From Desmodesmus armatus (taxonomy: Eukaryota; Chlorophyta; Chlorophyceae; Sphaeropleales; Scenedesmaceae), in the NCBI GenBank assembly GCA_007449985.2, contig VIIQ02000005.1, positions 124,001-188,000 of the forward strand: a stretch of 64,000 bases of DNA, read 5' to 3'. Made by a program: the position numbers and the translations under genes. This document shows, piece by piece, positions 1-12,900 of this stretch. Position 1 is the stretch's first letter; each line of letters begins with the position of its first letter. Under the pieces are notes generated by a model. The model saw nothing but the letters and a program-made list of their open reading frames with translations, ran no database searches and was not told the origin of the DNA.

Positions 1-733
1 CGTCAGCTTCTATTGGCGATGCTTGCAGTTTTCGGTGTTCTCCATGCAGCTACAGCCCGTCCCTGGGTTGGTTTCGGACTTGCAGCAGACAGCAAGTTGA
101 CTGGCTTGCAAGAACAAATGCGCCAGAACCAGCTGCGGAGGCTCAGAGTAGTGGACAATTCACCTGAGGAGGTGAGAGACACCTTTATCAAGGGGTGACT
201 TGCTGCACTGACTGCATAAACAGTGTAGGGCACCACTGTCTTGAGCTCTCAAAACCCAGCCTGCAGCATGCCAGACCCAACCGCGATCGCCTCTCCGACA
301 GGCATCAACAACATCTTGCCACCTCACATGTTGCCATGTGCATGGCAAGGCGCTGGTCTCTCAGCAATCAAACACAAGGGCTTGAGTGACAGTGTGTCCT
401 TGAAACCACCTGCCATGACACTAAGTCACCCTGCCGCCCTTGCTTGCTGCCCCACAGGTTGTTCCAGAGTTTGCTGCCTTCGGCTACGGCTACGGTGACA
501 ACGGCGGCTACGGCGGCTACGGCCAGAGCCAGGCAGCCTCAACTGGCTGCTCCCTGCTAGCCCCTGCTGTCGCCTATACCACTGAGCGCGCCAACGTCCA
601 GTCCAGGGTACAGGCTGGCGCTGCCTGGAACCCCTCCGCGGGCAGCATTGAGCTGCAGGAGGCTGGCCAGAGGGCTCAGCAGTTCTACGAGGAGGGGGAC
701 GAGATTATGGTGGGCCCTGTGCCATCCATGTAA
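1..733 (+). CDS. 3' end of an unrecognised gene (partial)
   Basis: The reading frame is open from base 1. Exons are 1-171 and 458-733, joined by a GTGAGA donor and a CCCCACAG acceptor in phase 0. The visible 148 C-terminal residues start with a hydrophobic stretch (LLLAMLAVFGVLHAA) that could be a membrane segment. A polar, basic stretch follows, then a short Gly/Tyr-rich block (FGYGYGDNGGYGGYG), and the protein ends EIMVGPVPSM. No family was recognised, so no function is assigned. The 5' part lies outside the window. The exon join is supported by consensus splice sites and a clean stop at 731-733. Confidence 0.55.
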
Positions 734-3178
734 GGACACAGCAGCACCACAACCGCCAGCGCAGTGTGCTGGAGCTGTAGGGTAGAGTAGGGTGGGGTGG
801 GGTGGGTGCCACAGCGACTATGGGGCAAAGACAGTTTCACAACACCCAAAGGGCTTGCTGATCAAGCACAGTGCCTTTGCAGGCTGAACAGCTCTGCCAG
901 GCTGCTGGGGCATGCACTGCAGCTACAGAGTAAGCGCTCACCAAGTGCCGCTGGCACAAAGTCTGGTTGCCTGTGCAGCATTGAGACCAGCGGCTGCTCA
1001 GAGACGAGCACTGCCGGATGTGGCACAGTCTTCCTGATTGAGAGGGCTGTGCATGACGTGGTATGAGACTGGAGTGGGTGAGGGAGCTGGGATGGTGTGT
1101 TGGGAAGCAGCTGATTGCTGGGCGTCTGCACGTACTGGCCACACAGGCTGCAGGCTGCATACATATGACACTCTGTGGTGTCAGGCGCGGCGTTTGTTTT
1201 TGGTTCAGCACGGCAAGCACATCACAGCAGAACACAGCAGAGCACACTGCAATGCATTGCAGACACCCGCTGCTAGCGGTGCTTTGCAGCGCGTCCTGCC
1301 CAGTGGCAGGAGCTGATTGGCACGGTCTGCAGATGCTGCAAGCTGTAGTGACCCAGCATGTGTTTTCAAGAATACAACTCTATGCCAGCTTGGAAGCAAC
1401 AGCCAGATTTGTTACAGGGCCCGGGTGAGGATGGCGGTCTGTGTTTGGTGTGTGTAGTAGGTAGGATGGTGTGCGTGTTTTCCTGCTCGGTTGGCCTTAG
1501 CTGTTTGTTGATAGTATGGTGCGAGGCATGTTGGCTGCCCCCAGATGGCCCCAGCGCATGTGCACCTGGGTGCATATGTGTACTTATCAACACAACATCT
1601 GCAGGGCGGCACAAACTCGCGACGCATGTGTGCACTCATGCAGTTGTTGCCAGCAACCTTGTTGATGGTTACTGCAGCCCTCCAGCTTACTGCTGGTGGG
1701 GTGTTAGGCACAGAGGTTACAGGTGTGCCACATGTGGCTGGCCTGCAGCTGCGCAGCACAGCACAGAAACTGACTCGTGACCCACTTAGAGGACTGCGTG
1801 ATTGTTTTATCAGGAAGGCTGTGGTGGCTTGCAAGCGCAGCACTAGGGGGGTGTCCCGGGGGGCAGGGGGGGGGCTGTAAGATGTTTAGTGGTGGTACCC
1901 TGGCAGTTGTGGGGTGGGGCAGCACATTGATTCTGTGCGCATGCTGCCTTTTACCCTCTAGTGGCCCCTCATGCTAGCAGCTGCTAGAGGGGTTGGGTGC
2001 AGAGTGTGACGTGGGCTGGGCTGTTGTGGTTGTTTACACAGCCACCCAGCTGGTCCACCGCCTTGGCAGCTGTAGTGGTGGGTCAACCGAAGGCAGCAAC
2101 ATGGTGTCGCTATCATCCCTGTTTTTGCTGGGATTGCGGTCAAGGTGTGAGGTTTACATGTGACACGCCTCACTGTGCAAGTGTGGCGTGTGCTGAGTGG
2201 GTTCAGGGCGCACACCTGGTGAGAATGGTGTGACCAAGCATTTTGGTCAGTGCTCATCAAACATACACAGATATGGCGCTGAGGCTCTTGAGGCGATACG
2301 GCAGGTGTCAGTCCAAAGTAGCTCGTGATAGCAATTGCCAAAGCCTGCAAGCTTTGTACAGAGCAGCATCCACAATGCTCCCAACATGCACAGCCAGCAG
2401 CCAGCTGTTCAATGCTCATGACTTGAGCATTCAGTATGTCCACAAGACAGTCTCGGGTCCATTCAATATTCACTCTACAACACAGTCTTGACTCCATTCA
2501 TCATCTCCCTCCACAAGACAGTTTACATAGACTTACCACACAAGGGGAGTGCCCCGCAACACCTTGACCCCCCCCCCCCCCCGCCGCCCCGCCTGCCCCC
2601 TGCAGTGCAGATGACAGGGTGGCAGCTGCAGGTTACAGTGGTTGGGGTCAGCCAGCAACTGGAATGTAAGAAGACACTTGTTGTCCAAGTGTTGGAGACA
2701 CTCTTAGTTGTCAAAACAGCAAACCACGATGGGCCCCCACCCCCTCCATCTATATCTGCTCCAGGCCCCAGCCTGGCCCAGTCTCAAGTTCCAGCGAGGC
2801 TTCCCCTGGTTGATTTTCGAGATAACAGGTGTGTTAAATCGAGCTACAGGTCCGTGTTATGTTTTGTGGCAGTCAACTATACAACCAACCAGGTTTTGTG
2901 GGAAGCATATGCCCCAGCATATGCGTATAGTCTGTTTAGTACCGTGTTCCTAGCCAAGCTTGCGACTTTGCTGTCAGATACACGTTGCCCTGTCAGTGGG
3001 TGCCCTCGTGCGTCAGTGCCCTTCGTGCGTCAGACAGGCGCAAAGCGGGCATAAGACCATATACAACTCCGAAGCACAGAAATACATTGAGAAGTAGCTT
3101 TCTAGGCAACCCACGTCACCTGTCATCACCACCTGGGAGTGGTAGAGGTCTGCTGCAGAACTGTTGTTTGCCCCCAAG
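734..3178. other. Intergenic stretch, about 2.4 kb, no gene supported
   Basis: It lies between two plus-strand genes and presumably holds the 3' UTR of the first and the promoter and 5' UTR of the second. It is TG/CA-rich. There is a C run at about 2570-2582. Short ORFs occur on both strands, but none shows conserved protein character or a convincing splice chain. No RNA gene or repeat family was recognised. Confidence 0.5.
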
Positions 3179-4953
3179 ATGCTCCAATCAAGCCTCTCCC
3201 CAGTCTTGACGGTGCCACAGGGGGAATGCTCCTCCTCCGAGGAACTTGAAGGTGGCAGCCCCTCCTCAGAGCGCAGCATCTGCCTGCAGCTCAGCGGGTC
3301 CTATGCACACCGGGTGGCACCCCCCAAGAAGGGCTTGCGCTGGGTTGTGAGGCAGCTGCGCAGACAACGCCCAGACGAAGCAAGCAACCCGTCCTTAGTG
3401 TCAGGCAGCAGCTATGACTCCCTGTGCAGCCTTGATGAGCAGGCGTGCTTGGAGGCCTCCTTGCCTGTCCTGCAGCAGCACCCCGACCAGCAGCTGTGCC
3501 AAGCAGAGCGGTCACAGGCAGACACTCTGCAGCAGTGCCCTCACCACCAGCAGCAGCACCAGCCAGTTTGTCAGCAGCCAGACGCACAGCCACATCCCAG
3601 CAGCCCCAGTGAGGCCAGCTCGTCAAGCAGCGCAGATGGTTTGCTGCACCGTGCTGTGAGGGCAGTATTGCGGCCTGTGGTGCGTGCAGTAGTGGCCTGT
3701 GTGCGCGCAGTGGCCAGCAGTGCAGGGCCCCAAGGTCCAGGCAACAACGACAACAGCATGGCGGAGCGTGTTGTCAACGTGCTGACCAGCTTGCCATTCT
3801 TTGCAGTGGGGCTGCACGGACTCAGGTGAGGTAGCAGACGGTGCAGGGTGCTACACAGGATTGCTAGCGCGCAAGGATCTGTGCAAAGGCTTGAAGCGTG
3901 GTACTGCAAGGGTACAATTACGTTCAGGGTTTCTGGAATGGCTGCATGCTGGTCTGTGGTGGATGCACGTGCGGTGTGCAGCAAGTATACTGAACTTTGT
4001 CGACAGTAGTCTTTGGCAGTGCATGTGCTGGGTATCTGTCAGCTTCCTTAGCAGTTGCATTCGCAAACTGCACAAACTGCAGCAACACACTACAGCATCG
4101 GCAGGATGGACGCGCGCGATGGTGTGCGCCCTCTCCCACTTCAGCCCCGCGCGGCGATCATGCTGCATGCATGCTCACATGTTCATTTATGTGCCCCCAC
4201 CCTTCCCTTTGCAGGAACCGGCGCTGCCCCAAGGGCCGTCACTTTGCCCTTTCCTTCGTAATGCTGGGGGCTGTCGCTAGCGGGTACCACGGTGCTGACC
4301 GCTCCAGCTGGATGCGTCCCATAATGCGCAAGCTGGACTACTACACCATCTGCTACACTAGCACCGTGCTGAGGCGGGCAGCACACATCCCACTGCCGCC
4401 TGCTGCCAAGGCTGCAGCACTGTTGGTGGCGCCCTTCAAGCCCACTATCGTCACGGGACTCAACTTGGCGCTTGTTGAGGTGAGCGCATGCACGCTGCTG
4501 CGGGTGACTGTAGCAGGTTAGCTGGTGGTGGCAGTGGCGATCATGTATCAAACTGCTCTGCAGAGTTGGTCATGAGCCGGGTAGACAGGGTCCGCCTGGT
4601 TGCTGGAATGCAGGACCTGTATGCAGCTTCTACACCATCATCCTGCCTTGACATGCGCATGGCTTTTGCTGCCGCTGCTCCTGTGACTGCAGGGGAAGTT
4701 CCTGAAGCACGCCCTCGCTCACAGCCACCTGCGCAGCAGCTTCCAAGCCCACATCGGCACAGCAGCAGTGGGCATGGTGTGCTTTGCCTATGAGGATGTT
4801 GCCACAGGGGCTGGCTGGCCGCCAGTGCTGCACAGCCTGTGGCACTGCCTGTCCGCTGCAGCAATGGGCTGCCTGCACGGCCTGCTGCAGCATCTGGAAC
4901 TGGCAGTCCTAGTGGAGGGCATGCAGCTGGAGGCAGCAAGCAGCAGCTGCTGA
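3179..4953 (+). CDS. Multi-pass membrane protein with CREST-superfamily-like motifs
   Basis: Three exons (3179-3825, 4215-4479, 4693-4953) join in frame to give 390 residues. Residues 1 to about 190 are a Ser/Gln/Pro-rich tail, probably cytosolic. The rest carries several hydrophobic segments. Exon 2 has SFVMLGAVASGYHGAD followed by MRKLDYYTI, and exon 3 has VLHSLWHCLSA. This Ser-x2-His, Asp and HxxxH pattern resembles the metal-site motifs of the CREST superfamily (alkaline ceramidases, PAQR receptors, Per1). From memory, the order of motifs and the text around them also match an uncharacterised land-plant family of small membrane proteins. Substrate and reaction are unknown. The start is the first ATG of the frame. 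The stop lies 30 codons after the HxxxH-containing membrane segment, so the protein looks complete. Confidence 0.75.
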
Positions 4954-6936
4954 TGAGCCATGCCTGGGCCCTTGCTGCTGTCTTGTTTGTTACTTGTTGG
5001 CAGAAATGTGCCCAGCAGCCGGGTCGAGACTGCTGGCTGCAGCCTGTGCACTGAAAGGTGCAGCAGACGTTGCCGAGCGACAAGTGTGGGTCCATGGGTT
5101 GGGGACAATGTCAGCACGCACGAGGGATGTATGCATTCTGTATGACGCGTGTTGCTGGTGGCAATAAGGGTCAATACAGCTGTATGGGTGTCGTCAACAG
5201 GCAGGGCTGGGTGTGCTCCACCCCAGCACAACCACCCCAGGCTTGCAGTAGCTGCATGTGTGTGCTTCATGCGGCTGTGCAAGAGTGTGCAGTGCGCCGC
5301 GTTACCAGCCTTGCAGTCGGCACTTGCCTCTGATGTGCTGATGTTGTGTGAGTCTGGCACTGTGGCACGTGCTGCAAAAGCATGTGGGCCACCGTGCAGC
5401 CAGCTGAGTGGCTGTGTGTGTTTAGCTACAGTGTGTTCGTTCATCCATTGCACAGGTTGTGGCTGTGTTGCGCAACCTGCAGCAGCAAGCTGGCTTGTGT
5501 CTTGCTTTGAGTGTGAGGGCTGTGATGCAATGCCCCATTTATGTTGTGTGCCTTGTGCTTTGCTTTATCACATATCTGATCCTGCCACGTTGGAAGTGTA
5601 CGTTGTTGAGTCACCAACCTCCAGAAGATGTGACGTTGGTGCCTGTGTGAGTGGCAGCTGACGCTGTATGTGTGTGACCATGTGTGTGGAGGGGAGCCAG
5701 CGGGTCGTGCGCTTTGCTGTGTGTGGCTTTCGATGCCATTGATGCTGTGCTTGGATGTGTGGCGGCGTACTCTCAATGCTTCTCTGCGTCTTCTTGTGTG
5801 TTGGAGGCAGCATGAACACATTTTTGGCGCTCTTTTGTTGGCCTTACGGCACTGCTGTGCTTGAGTGTATTTACTGTCACTTACTTTGCGTGATTGTGTG
5901 CTGAGGGCAGCAGCAACGACTTGTTGGACTGGGCTTACGTACCAGCACCGCTGCTCCTGACGGCCCTGAGGCCACAGGGCAAGCTACTAGCTGCATGCTC
6001 CCTGACGGGAACATGCAGCTCATTCGTTTGTCTGGCTGCCTGCTTTTGTATGTTTCACATCACGGCGGTTCGAAGGCTGTTTGGCAGCCATGCCATGCAA
6101 GGCACAGTTGTTGTGTGGATGTGGCTTTGGACGTTTGGCCTGCAAGAGTGTCAGTTGAAGGATTGATGCTGCTACTCAGTGCAGCTTCGTGGCAGGGCGC
6201 AAGCAAGCGCAGTGTAAAAACAGAGCATGCATGGCTTGTATTCTGCCCTGATTTGCCCAGTCAAGCCTGCTGCACTTGCTTGGGGTACTGCTGAACGTGA
6301 GTGTTCGTCCCAATGCAGGGTGCACACACAAGTCACACCCAGGCCCCTGGTTAAGTTCTTACCCAGCGCCGTGTGTTGGTTCAGTGGTAGCACCGCAAAA
6401 GCTCACTTGTGACTGCCAGCTGCATTTCTTCATGCGTTTGACAACTCAAATGACCTCAGGGCCTGCTTGTGGACGGTGTTACACCTGGCCCAGTGGGAGA
6501 TGCATCACACAAACAAAGATGCGACAACCCCATTTGGGCCCACATGTTGCAAGTATAGCTGCCCGGTGTGTTGCAGACAAGCTTCACTTAAACACAACTT
6601 GTGACGCTTGTGAAAGCACACAACGTGCGTATGCTTGCAGCAACGACAGCCTGCCCACCCTGTCTCTTCCCCCAGGGAAGCGGTAAAGCAGGGCCTGTTC
6701 AACCAACCCCTCCATACAATCTCCACAGAATGTAGACTAGCATCCTGATCCACACATGTCCCCTGCTTGCCAATATTCGCTGGTCGCCAGTGATATCATA
6801 TCAGCTGAATTGCGGCAGGGCGCTACTGATCCAAACTGATCAACTTGAAGGCTTGTGGGCCACAAGCAAACAACAACTCCCCGTGCCATCCTCAGTCCAC
6901 CTGCCCTTGGCAGCTGCACTGGTGCCCTTCAGCCTT
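4954..6936. other. Convergent intergenic stretch, about 2.0 kb
   Basis: It lies between the stop of the CREST-like gene (+) and the stop of the NT-C2 gene (-), so it should contain both 3' UTRs. It is strongly TG-rich in 5100-6100. TGTAA-type signals occur at 6213-6217 (+) and 6479-6483 (-, as TTACA on the given strand). No supported coding or RNA gene was seen. Confidence 0.45.
6479..6483 (-). promoter_or_regulatory. Candidate polyadenylation signal of the NT-C2 gene
   Basis: This is TGTAA on the minus strand, 454 bases past the stop of the NT-C2 gene. TGTAA is the usual signal in chlorophycean nuclear genes. The motif is short, so chance occurrence is possible. Confidence 0.3.
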
Positions 6937-9900
6937 TCAGGACTCCTGCAGTGCGACATCCTCTGCAGCTGCATAGCCAGTGTGCACCTCACTCCTATCA
7001 TCATGAGGAACAGCCACCATCTCCGCCGCCCACTTGAACCCCTCCCAGGCCCCAGGCACCACCCTCCAAGCCATCAACACCCCCCACCAAACCAGCCGCG
7101 CAGGCAGCACAGCCCACCACAAGCACGCGCCAACCAGCCAGGCTGCAGTCTTAACCCCCAGCTGCCCTAGCTGTGCCCACGCAGCCCATAGCCACAGCAC
7201 AGGTCCCACCACCAGCACCACAAACATGGCCCATGCGTCTGTAGTAGCTGCTGCAGCAGCTCGCAGGATGCTGTTCACTGACAGTGTGGCATACCCAGAA
7301 CTGCTTGAGCTGGCCGTAGAGTATGACCAGGTAGCTGCTGGTGCAACAGCAGTGCTGGTTGCCGTGTCAGCTGGGCCACCAGGTCTCACATACGCCAGGG
7401 GCCAGCTTGACTTAGACAGGGTAGTGTGTGAGGGGTTAGCAGGGTGGGAGGCAGCCAGCAGCCTGCTGGGGCCTACCCCATTGCTGCTGCTGACACAGCT
7501 GAAAGACCCAGCAACATTGGGTGTGGATGGGGGTGTGCCCGGAATAGCATGCCCTGCAGTGTATACTCCTCCTGATGCTGCTTCGCCTGGGGCTGCTGCT
7601 GTGGTGGTAGCTGCAGCTGACAGTGGTGCCGCCAGTGCACCACGGCTAGGGTACCAAGAGGCCCAGGAAGGCCACCAACCCCCCTGCCCAGTGAAGCTGT
7701 CAATGCTGCTGTTGACCTGCTGGATGACACTGCCTGCAGCATTGCCTGGGGGTGGCACCACTGATGGCACAGCAGCACTGGAGGTACCAGCAGCGGTGGT
7801 AGCAGCCACTGGCCTCATTCCAAGCCGGCCCTTCTGCAAGATAGCCTTAGCTGCAGCCGCAGCGTCCGTGAGGGGGCGCAGCCGCCTTTTCCCAAACGCC
7901 CAGCTGCTGCCAAAGCCATTGTCTATGCTGCTGGTGCTGGATGACCTACTCACAGATGCACTGCTGCTCCTACTGCTACTGCTGTCTGCAGGAGTGACAT
8001 CTCCTGCTGGTGCCAAAGCAGGAGCAGCAGCAGGGGTGACGCCACTGAAGTTAGACATGCCACGGCCAGCCCTGGGTCCTGCCGCTGCTGCTTCTGACGC
8101 TCTGCCACTGCTGCTGCGCAGCATGCCAGCACCACCAGCACTGACAGAAGAGCCAGTGGCGGCCGCTGGTGCAGCAGGGCCAGTTGCTGTGAGGCTGCCA
8201 CCAGCTGTCAATGCTGGTGCTGCTGCCAGGGTGGCGCTGCCCAACCTGCTGAGGGCTGCTGTGAGGAGTGAGATGCTCCAGGTGCGCCCAGCAACACTGC
8301 CAGGCACCTCCATGGATGGTGCTGGTGTGAGCGGCTCAGTGAAGGTCACACCTCTGGGACGGGTGGTCACACTGTCAGCCCTCAACACCTGCTGCCCTGA
8401 CACCTCATGCTCCTCTGGCACAACAGTAGAAGACAGCGGCACTGAAGTGCTGCTGAGGCTGCCACCCATCTCTGACACTGGCCTCTCCCCTGCTGCACAT
8501 CCAAGTGTTGCTGCTTGTGCAGCAACCTCACGTGCCGCTGCCGATAGTGCTGGTGACCCCACCATCCCGGCTGCCACTGCCGACGCATCAGCCCCCGGCA
8601 TAACCTCACCCTGTGCTGCCAAACCCCCAGCTGCCGCCACGCTGCTGAGCACAGGGGGTCCCAGCTGCCTAGTAGGCAGCAGGCCTATATACCTCAGCAG
8701 TCCCAGCCCTACTGCCAAGGGAGCCCCCACCATAAGACTCACCCCCCACACCAGCACCTCAAACAGTACAGTGGCTGTACTGAGTGGCCACTGCAGCAGC
8801 AGGGCCAGGGGGGCCAGGGCAGCACCTGCCAGGCTGGCTGCTGTGCTGCGGCCTGCTGAGGGGGCCCACACTGTGGAGGCGGGGCCACCTAGGCTGGGAG
8901 GGACCCTGCTGCTGTTGGCACCAGGGCTGCTGATGATGGTGCGGGCTGCCGCTATGTCTGCAGCTGCTGGGCTGCTGGAAGCGGAGTAGCCTCCGGCTGT
9001 GTGTGGAGCAACAGGTGCCACCACCAGAGAGGATGTTGCCTGCCCAAAGGGCCAGAGGGCTGATGGCTTTGATACCCTGCTGGCAGGGCGGTTGGTGTAT
9101 GGGAGGCCTACCCCACTCCTACTAGCAGCAGCAGCAGCGGGGGCAGGGGTAGCGTGCCTGGTGGCAGTGCTGCCCTGCAGTAGCCCTGGTGTAGCAGAGG
9201 TCCCCAGGCTGCTGGACTGGGTGGCAAGCACACTGCTTCCAGCAGTGATCATCGGAGCACTGAGGCTGCTGCTGCTGCTGCTGGTGCTGGTGCTGCTGGT
9301 GCTGCTGCTGCTGGTGCTCATCCTTGTAGCCATCTGCGCTGAGGAAGCCAGGCCATTCCAAGCCTGTTGTGCCAGCCATGCCGCTGCCCGGGGCCCTGCC
9401 AGTGCCGCCCACAGCAGCACCCGCAGCCCCATTCGCCAGCTGATATTGAACAGCCAGGTGGCTTGCCTCAGCAGGAACACAGACATGCCAACCGCTGCTG
9501 CCGCAAGCGCTGCCAGCACTGGCGGCAGCACTGTAGCTGCCGCTGCCAGGGCAGCAGTAGCAGCAGCAGTCAGCAGGGATACCAAACTGCCAGCAGCAGC
9601 AGACCCTGGCGATGTGCTGCTGTATACATCAACAGAGGAACTGGCCAGCAGGAACAGCCCACTGCTGCTGCTGCCGCTGGCAGTCCTGCCGAGCGGTGCT
9701 GCCCTGTTGCCTGCAGGCTGCTGCACAGCCAGGACTGCTGACAACCTGCTGGCTGTGCCTGTTGCTGCTGTCCCCGTGGCTTGTGCTGAGGTGGAGGCTG
9801 TTGCAGCAGCAGGGTTGCCTGGTGTCATGATCTCAGGGTATGCGTGGCCTGATGCTGTGGGTACTGCAGACTTCTGCTGCTGCAGGTTGACAGGGGCCAT

Positions 9901-12900
9901 GAAGGTGGCTGCTGTGGCTGCAAGCTCAGGCGCAGGAGATGCGCTGCTGCTGCTGCTGCTGGTTGCTGTGGTAGGCTGGGAAGGAGCAGCAGCCGGCGCT
10001 GCCGCAGTAGAGTAGGCAGGGTATGCCAGCATCTCTTGCACATCACTAGCTCCTGCTGCTGCTGCTGTGCCGGAAGCTGCGAGTGCTGGAAACTCTATGG
10101 CTGCTGCCGCCAGCAGGCGAGGTGACGGAGGTGGGGGAGGGGTGTCACCATACCCCCAGGTGAGGGAGGCACCACACTCTGCCAGTCAGCAGCTCCTGCA
10201 GCAGCAGCTCCCACTGACTTGACCTCCTCAGGCCCTGCAGGAGCTGCTGGGCCAGGTTTGGGGCCAGCTGTTGCTGTACCTGGCCCACCAGCACCACCTG
10301 GCCCACCACTCCTGGGCCCAGTGTGCCCACTGCCCTGTGCTGCCGGGTGTACCTGGCGGCTGTCTTGCCTGTCTGCTGCATTGTGTGGGGCCCTGGTCAT
10401 CATGCTGCCTTGGTTGGAGGTGCGGAAGCCAGGCCCCAGCAGCGGCTCTGTGTCAACTGTACTGCCAGCTGCTGCCAAGCCTGGCATAACTGACAGGATC
10501 TGCTGGGGACTCATTAACTCCTCCTCCTCGAGCACCTGCCAGGTGCCGCCAGCCTGCTGTGTGCTGTGCTGTGCGTGCTGTGCATGCTGTGCCGGCTGCC
10601 TGTGTCCCACCAGGCTGTTGTAGCGGTCAGACAAGTCCTTGAGGGGGGATGCCTGCCCCTGCATCACAGGCTCCATCCCACCGCCGCGGCTGCTGCTGTT
10701 GCCACCACCAAGCCCTGTGCTGACACGAAGCGCTGCTGCTGCTGGGGCTGCTGCCGCTTCTGGGGCTGGCTGCCACCCCTCACTGTCAGCAGCACCCTGC
10801 TGGCCCCTGCTGCTGGTTGACCTGGCAACACCCTCGCTGCCGCCTTTGGCAGCAGTGCCAGCATCAGCAGCAGCCTGGGGAGCGCGACTGGTGCTGCTGC
10901 TACTGCTGCCTAGCAGGTTGGATGTGTTGCTGTTGCTGCGGCTGCGGCTGCGGCTGCGTTCACTTGTACCTGCTGTGGCAGCTGTGCTGGAATGGCCCTC
11001 ACCTTCACGCCCAGATGCACCAGCAGCAGCGTCTGGGTGACCCCAGCTGACATCACCTGGGCTGGGACTTGCTGCCGCGGCCAAGGCCTCAACCGCTGCT
11101 GCTGCTGCCCCCACCTGTGTGGTGTTGCTGCCTGGAGCCAGAGTGGCCTGCACCCAGGCAGCGGTCGACTCTGATGATGCAGTGGCAAGCTGGGATCGGG
11201 CCCCATCTGTACCATCTCCCACCTGGGGTGATGGCTGTGACCCAGGCTTGCCCCCAGAAGGAGCCTTGGACAGAGTTTGAGGCTGATTTTTGTGAGGTTG
11301 GTCTTCAGGCACAGCTGTTGACAGAGTGACCACTGCCAGCTGCTGGGGCTCCCAGCCTGAGGAGCCTGTGGGGCTGCTTGTGACCATGGCTGTGGACGAG
11401 ACAACGGCACCAGCAGCAGGAGCAGACCCCTGCTGCTGCTGGAACTGGCCCTCTGCTGGCTTCTGTGCTGCTGCCGCTGGCCCTTTGTCCCTGGGTGCTA
11501 ACCATGCAGTGTCAAGGATGGAGAGCAGATCCACCTCGGCAGTGTTGGGTGAGGGTGCTGCTGCTGCTGCTGCTGCTGCTGGGGCTACAGACACCACTGC
11601 TGCTGACAGCTGCTCACCGGAGGCCTTATCTGCCTTGGGTGCTGCAGCATGGGGGGCAGCTGCACCAGAGGGGGTCACACCTGCTGCAGCTGCTGCAGCT
11701 GCTGCCATGGCTGCGGCTGCTGCTGCAGCATCGTCCGCACCAGCCGGAGCAGCTGCAGGCATCTCACCCCTTGGCTGTGGCCCCACCAACCCCCTGGCAG
11801 CATCAGCAGGGCTAGTGGCTGTAGCAACTGGTACTGCTGCAAGCTGCACCTTCTCATGTGCGCTACCTTCAGCGCTGACACTCCCCATGTTGCTGGTGTT
11901 GTTGTTGCCGTTGTAGTTGCCCCTGTCCCGGGGGGTACTGCCTCGGCTGCTGCCAGCATCAGATGCCGTGCCAGCAACCGACAGCCTGCTGCTTGCTGCC
12001 GCCTGGGTGACAGTCTGCAGCGGCAGCCCAGCAGCGGCTGCAAACATGGCCAGGTCTTTGGCGGAGGGGCCCGTGGGAGGGACGCTGCTGCTGCCAGCTG
12101 TGCAGGTGATGCTGCAGCGATGATGCTGCCGGCCTCTGACTCATCGATGGAGGAGGCGGTGGCCAGGGCTGACAGGATGCGCAGGAAGTCCTGCCTGGCA
12201 CTCTCCTGCGCCTCTTCATCATCGTTGTTGGCGCCGCCAGCACCGGCGGCACCACCAAAGGCTGCGGCAGGCTCACCTGGAAGGGGGTGGCGGTTGTCAT
12301 GGGCAGGGGTTGCAGTGTGTGAGCAAACCAGTCAAGATCAAGAGGTGCACATGTGGACATATTGATGTTGCGTGTGGTGCAGTCTTCATGCTGGATGTGT
12401 GCCGGTGCACAGCACAAAAAAACACTGACAGAGCGTGCTGCGCACTGGCTGCAATGCATGTAGACACACACCATGCCAGTGACTGGGCGGCACTGTGTGC
12501 TATCATGCTCATGCAGGCAAATGCTGCACGTCTACGCTTCACTCCCTGCACGGCTCCTCCTTGCATGCATCACCACACTGTGGCTGGCAGCCAACCCCAA
12601 GATGGCCTGCACCGGAACTCCTGGTGTGCAGTTGGTGGGCGTTTTCCTCATATGATGCTGTCTCTGGTTGCTACGCTGCGGCTGTTGAACTCACCGGTTT
12701 GTCGCGTGCTTGGCTGTGGTGGCCTTGGTAGTGGTTGGCTGGAGGGGCCTGATGGGCTTCCAGCTGTGGGGTCAAAGGTGACTCGCCGAGGAGCCAGAAC
12801 AGCCTCTGCAGGGCCTGGTCAGGGTTGGCGGTGAGGAGAGTGTGGGCATTTGTCAGGACGTGGGTATGTGTGGGTCAGGGATTACGCAATGAGTGTGCTG

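Noticed and set aside
7034..8989. Long plus-strand ORF (651 codons) opposite the NT-C2 gene
   Set aside because: Its low-complexity Ala/Leu/Thr sequence mirrors GCN/CAG repeats of the minus-strand gene. It has no splice context or family similarity.
8999..10015. Plus-strand ORF (338 codons)
   Set aside because: Same antisense shadow effect. Leu/Ala runs come from CTG repeats encoding Gln/Ser/Ala on the other strand.
10095..12047. Treating 10095-12047 and 6937-10041 as two separate genes
   Set aside because: No promoter or terminator space lies between them. One base in a G run joins them, and upstream exon phases only work for a single gene.
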